In this document: piece after piece, positions 59,936 through 64,000 of the stretch | Numbering within the stretch: position 1 is the first letter of the stretch | How the letters are laid out: every line of letters starts with the position of its first letter | Assembly (NCBI GenBank): GCA_001599935.1 | Contig: BCIJ01000009.1 | Location: 465,392-529,391 of the forward strand | Reading direction: 5' to 3' | DNA length: 64,000 nucleotides | Origin: Holtermannia corniformis | Lineage: Eukaryota; Basidiomycota; Tremellomycetes; Holtermanniales | The notes under the pieces: generated by a model | Databases searched by the model: none | Told to the model about the DNA's origin: nothing | The model's input: only the letters and a program-made list of their open reading frames with translations | Translations under genes and position numbers: made by a program

Positions 59936-60178
59936 ATGACTTCAACCACCGTCACTATAGAGACAGCATTCAGCACCGCCATGCAGGAGGTCCAGATTAT
60001 ACGATTTGCAAAGGCTGCTGGAGATGCAGACATTGCTGCGCACCGCCAGGCCATAGCGGTGAGAAATCTGGAGACCGCCTGGACAAAGTACAGCTCGACT
60101 GCCAGTACAGTCGAGCGAGCAAGCAAAGAGGAGGAGTACGCGGCGCTGCTACGATTGCTAAGTCCACCCGATGCATGA
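59936..60178 (+). CDS. Small helical protein, unknown
   Basis: An 80-codon ATG frame without introns, between the NRPS-like and kinesin genes. It reads as one amphipathic helical stretch: TIETAFSTAMQEVQIIRFAK, then AAHRQAIAVRNLETAWTKYS, and a charged end VERASKEEEYAALLRLL. The Ala/Glu/Arg pattern favours a real coiled-coil protein over noise, but a long frame is also open on the opposite strand and no family is recognised. Confidence 0.4.
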   Translation: MTSTTVTIETAFSTAMQEVQIIRFAKAAGDADIAAHRQAIAVRNLETAWTKYSSTASTVERASKEEEYAALLRLLSPPDA

Positions 60179-60306
60179 TGCCTGTGCGACGCGCCTGCTT
60201 TTCGTCACAAGCCGCGGATCGGCAGCTGAAACAATCGACGCCACGTGGCACACCAATGTTGATGTTGAGCCAACTTCGACAGTCGCCTTGAACCCGATTG
60301 TACAGG

Positions 60307-63300
60307 ATGGCGAGCGCTCAGGCGACCCCAAGAGCACCAGCGAGATCCAGAGGACCAGTAACTACACCAATGATCGGTCATGGACGCCCTCCGTCGCGCG
60401 CACAGTCGGCTCTGAGCCATGCGACACCGTTGGCGACAAACTATACGGCCAATACGTCGCCCACACCAATCTTCTCTCCGCCCAACCTCAAGATCAAGGC
60501 TGGAATTAGCAGTGAGGCGAGAACGCGGCTCAATGCCAGACCGCTGGGAGTCAGGCCGAATCCAGCCCAGCCAACTCCGTCGAGGGTACAGCAACCGCCG
60601 ATCCGCGCGAGCCGTATGGTCGAGAGTGACAGCGAAGGCAGTCTCCATGCATTGGCAAACACAGCCGCAGTGTCTCAGCAGTACGAAGAGGATGGCGAGC
60701 TAGAGCTGCCGCAAAAGGGAGACAACGTGCTCATCACTGTCAGGTGGGTCGCCTTGCGTCCGTTGATCCAGATGGCTCACCGCCATCATCAGGATTCGCC
60801 CGCCGAATCGAGCTGAGGCCCACGAGCACGAACCCTGGAGCTATCTTCCCAACGGACAGTCTATACAGCTTGGCGGCGGGCGAGACAAGAGGGATTGGAC
60901 GTTTGGTTAGCAACTTGTATCACCTACGTGAAGCTTGCTCACAGCCGCTCAGACCGTATCTTGGATCCAATGACTAGTAACGCTCAGGCTTATCAATCGT
61001 CAGCCAAGACCCATGTCAGGGGTAAGTCGGCGTGCCTTCGCAAAGCAACCACTAATCGCCCCCGACAGCGGCTATGCAGGGCTACAACGCTGTTGTCTTT
61101 GCCTACGGCCAAACCGCGTCAGGCAAGACGTACACTCTGAGCGGCTCAGAGCAGGACCAGGGCATCATTGGGCGAAGTATCCAGGTGTGTTTCACGAAGT
61201 ACAGCTTGATCGCAACTCATCCGCCCATAGGAAATCTTCCACCATGTCAGCCGGGATTCGTCCCGCGAGTACCTCCTTCGCGCGTCGTACCTTGAGCTCT
61301 ACAACGAGACATTGCACGATCTCCTGTCTCCGAACGGACTCGGCGAGATATCGATTCAGCAGGGGAAGAAGGACGGTGAGGTCAAGCTGCATGGGTTGAC
61401 CGAGATGGCGATCCGGAATCCGGCGGAGGTGCATGCTCTACTAGCCCAGGGCGAGGAGATGCGCAAGGTTGGGTGTACAGACTGGAACAGTCGCTCGTCG
61501 CGAAGTCACTGTGTCTTCCGAGTCGTGAGTGTCCGCAAGTAGCGGTCGAGACTGTACTGACATCTGAAGGTGATCGAGTCACGGCTGCGGTCTGCCGAGG
61601 GCGATGACCCGATGGAAGCACAACAACCGGGTAGACGAAAGGCGGTAGGAACGAGGGCTACGCGCATCAGCTGCCTATCCATTATTGGTGAGCGTAGCCG
61701 TGGTGGCGTCGATCGCGCGACTGACACAAAGCAGATCTTGCCGGTTCGGAAAAGGCGACGACGTCCAAGGATCGCAACATCGAGGGAAAGTACATCAACC
61801 AATCGTGAGTTTTGTTGCAAGGCCCTGAGCATCGCTAATTGCCTACAGTCTTCTGACGTTGAAGCTCGTCATTTCCAAGCTTGGCGAATCTGCACTGCGC
61901 AAGACTCCAGGGCATATACCCTACCGTGACAGCAAGCTGTACGTCGATGCTGATCTTCACGACGCTATTGACACCTGGCAGCACCCGCCTGCTTCAGCCC
62001 TCGCTCTCCGGTGACGCACTCATCTCGGTCATCTGTACCCTGTCGCCCTCTGCTGGCGCAGTCTCTGAATCGACCTCGACACTTGCATTCGCCCAAGGTA
62101 TCAAGCGCGTCGTCTTGCGCGCCAGCAAAAAGGAGATCATCGATCCGGATGCGTTGATTCAGCAGTACCAGAATGAGATTGCCGAGCTCAAGGCGGCGCT
62201 GGCGGTCAAGGATGCAGACAATGGCGGTCGGCGCGTGAGCGCAGTCGAGGTGCGTCCTACTGTTCAAGATGATGGGCATGGATTCACGCGGATGAATCAG
62301 CGCAAGGAAAATCAGAAGGCCGAGAAGCGGTACAAGGAGCTCAAGAGCTTGATCCTGACCGCCGGCTCGCTCGGCAAGGAGAGCAGGGATGAGACCAACG
62401 TACGTTGGAGGCGGTGATGACAAGGATCAGGGCTGACTAGGGTACAGGCTCGTTGTGTGAGCCCTACAAAGCTCACTCAGCCCTTACTGCCTTTCGACCA
62501 GACCGACAGCGAGGCGAGTAGGCGCTGTCATTGAGCGTAGCAAGTAACTGACGCAAAACAGCTACAAGAGGCGCTGCACAACGCTCAAGTCCAGGTCAGA
62601 GAGCAAGCCGCCGAAATTGAGCATCTCAAGCGCGAGCTGGCGATCCGTCCGGCAGACCCAGACGCCGAATGCAAGAAGCTCGTCGAGCAAAATGCCATGC
62701 TCCAGTTCATGGTCGGTGAGTTGAGGCAGGGGGGCTGTATCCGATTGTGACTTATACCACGCAGACGAGAACGAGCGGAACCTGCTCGAGCCATCGCGCA
62801 AGGTACGAGAAGACGTCGAGCGCGAGTGGGCGGGCAAAGTGCAGCGCGTGACCGATGCGTTGGAATCCAAGACGATCTGGGCGAACCGGCTGGATGAGAA
62901 CGTGCGCACATTCAGACGGCGGAACCTCGAGCTCGAAGCGGATTTGGCAAAGTCACGCGCGGTACGTCTTGCTGGTTGTCGGGGTGCGGTACAGGGCTGA
63001 TGCGGCTTTGCAGCGCGTCGACGAGTTTGATAACCAGCTCCAGCAGATCCTAGCGTTCGTCACGGGTCTGGACCCGGATGATCCCGAAGACGTCTTATCC
63101 GAGCTAGACGACGTTCCGACCGTGCTCGTGTCCGCACCGACGCACCCGTTCATCGGCACGGCGCAAGCAGACGACTTTACGCCCAGCAGTGCCGCCATGG
63201 ATGCGCTCTCGACGCTCTCGCGCATGGGCAAGCCGCGCATGTCCCAGATGGATCTCGCGCGGTTCACGAGCAAGTTTGGGTCGATTTCAAAGACGCGCAT

Positions 63301-63367
63301 GATCCGAGACGATTCGTCGTTTGATTTGGCGATGCGCGAGGCCGCGCATGAGGATGAGGAGTTTTGA
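60307..63367 (+). CDS. Kinesin-7 (CENP-E/Kip2-like) motor protein
   Basis: Microtubule motor. The ATG at 60307 opens a basic Pro/Ser-rich extension of about 140 residues, then LPQKGDNVLITVRIRPPNR starts the motor. P-loop AYGQTASGKTYTLSG, switch I NSRSSRSHCVF and switch II DLAGSEKA are all present, with KYINQSLLTLKLVISKLGE, PYRDSKLTRLLQPSLSGDAL and STLAFAQGIKRV near the neck. Downstream is predicted coiled coil (QYQNEIAELKAALAVK, VQVREQAAEIEHLKREL, RTFRRRNLELEADLAKSR), ending MREAAHEDEEF (TGA 63365-63367). The neck and N-terminal extension fit the kinesin-7 group, with roles in spindle or polarity; about ten introns. Confidence 0.9.
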
Positions 63368-63451
63368 CGCGGTGCGAGGACGGGTTGTATGGATTGGATT
63401 GATCGGTCGATTGGATACTATACACATGTGCACACTGCTATTCACTCGACA

Positions 63452-64000
63452 TCACTTTGCGCCGTTGGCACGCGCTTTGGCAGATAGGTCGGTCGCGACC
63501 TTGAATGCACCCAGCAGGGCCGTGAGCTGCATCTGTGCGCTTGTCGTCAGCCATCTTGCATCTCCGAGGCAGGACTCGACGCACCTTTTCCGAGCCTCCC
63601 AGAGACAATCGGTGTCTATGCATCGTGAGCCGTACGACCCGCGTGGCCACTGCACCCGACTCACTCGCAGCTACCCAAGTGATCGAGTAGGTAGATCCTC
63701 GCGTTTGTCGGAAACTCGTATCCGTCCAAGAGATCGTACGCGCCCGCTATCAGGTCCTGGAGGGCCAGACCGCGTTCGGCTTTGAGCGACGTGATGACTG
63801 TGGCGCGTCAGTACGGTCTCGCACCTCAAGTGAACGGGTCGACTGACAGTTGTACGATGTGCCAAACTCGTCGTTGAGCATGCTCTCGACGACGCGCTTG
63901 ATGTCGGCCGGGTGCGGGTTCCCGGTACAGTTGTAGACTGCTGTTTCGTCGATCGAGTCGTACGCTGCGTGACACGCCTGGTGGATGTCAGTGGTGGAGC
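63452..64000 (-). CDS. RFC3: Replication factor C subunit 3, small clamp-loader ATPase (partial)
   Basis: Subunit of the RFC complex that loads PCNA onto DNA. Only the C-terminal part is in the window. It reads IKRVVESMLNDEFGTSYN, ITSLKAERGLALQDLIAGAY, DLLDGYEFPTNARIYLLDHL, then a ten-codon exon HRLSLGGSEK and the last exon MQLTALLGAFKVATDLSA to TGA (complement 63452-63454). This is the helical collar domain of Rfc3/RFC5-type subunits; the ATPase domain with Walker motifs must lie beyond the right edge. It is tail-to-tail with the kinesin gene, 84 bases apart. Confidence 0.88.

Noticed and set aside
59677..60126. Minus-strand 149-codon frame over the small ORF
   Set aside because: It overlaps the NRPS-like 3' end and has no family resemblance; considered a shadow frame.

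Overview
The window looks like nuclear chromosomal DNA of a basidiomycete fungus; the subphylum cannot be fixed from sequence alone. Protein-coding genes are packed on both strands and almost all are broken by introns of about 45-60 bases with a GTGAGT/GTGCGT/GTCCGT-type donor and a CTGAC branch point 10-20 bases before the AG. The gene set is fungal: PET127, TOM22, SEM1, RIC8, a Par32-type GRGGAGN protein, a fungal_trans zinc-finger regulator and an NRPS-like adenylate-forming reductase. I found no bacterial, viral or organellar stretch, no convincing tRNA or rRNA gene, no CRISPR array and no intact transposon. Thirty genes are called; the first and last run off the window.

Layout. 0-13 kb: MTR10 (partial), RIO1, PET127, SEM1, RIC8 and a tandem-RRM protein. 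13-19 kb: four plus-strand genes, Rab5, a mitochondrial hotdog thioesterase, an UNC93-like transporter and TOM22. 19-26 kb: a mitochondrial UbiB kinase (MCP2/ADCK1 type), exosome subunit MTR3, a Ras-type GTPase and an F-box protein. 26-30 kb: a Par32-like (DUF3602) gene immediately downstream of, and on the same strand as, an ammonium transporter gene. 30-38 kb: two uncharacterised membrane proteins transcribed divergently across 1.3 kb, then a serine-rich single-exon protein. 38-51 kb: RCC1, a vWA protein gene split by a 2.15-kb intron, MPDU1, an unknown protein and a Sir2 deacetylase. 51-60 kb: a C2H2/fungal_trans regulator, an aldo-keto reductase, an NRPS-like reductase (A-T-R) and a small ORF. 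60-64 kb: a kinesin-7 and RFC3 (partial).

Most of the window is housekeeping. Three places deserve attention. First, the AMT/Par32 pair at 26-30 kb: in yeast, Par32 acts downstream of TORC1 and Npr1 as an inhibitor of ammonium permeases, and both genes here have GATA-type sites upstream, including a perfect GATA palindrome before the transporter. Second, the reductase/AKR/regulator trio at 51-60 kb could form a small aldehyde- or alcohol-producing pathway. Third, the 2,154-bp intron in the vWA gene is about forty times longer than the other introns here and may be an old insertion or host a non-coding gene. Exon joins were read by eye from splice signals and family conservation, so internal boundaries are approximate; starts and stops were checked against the bases.
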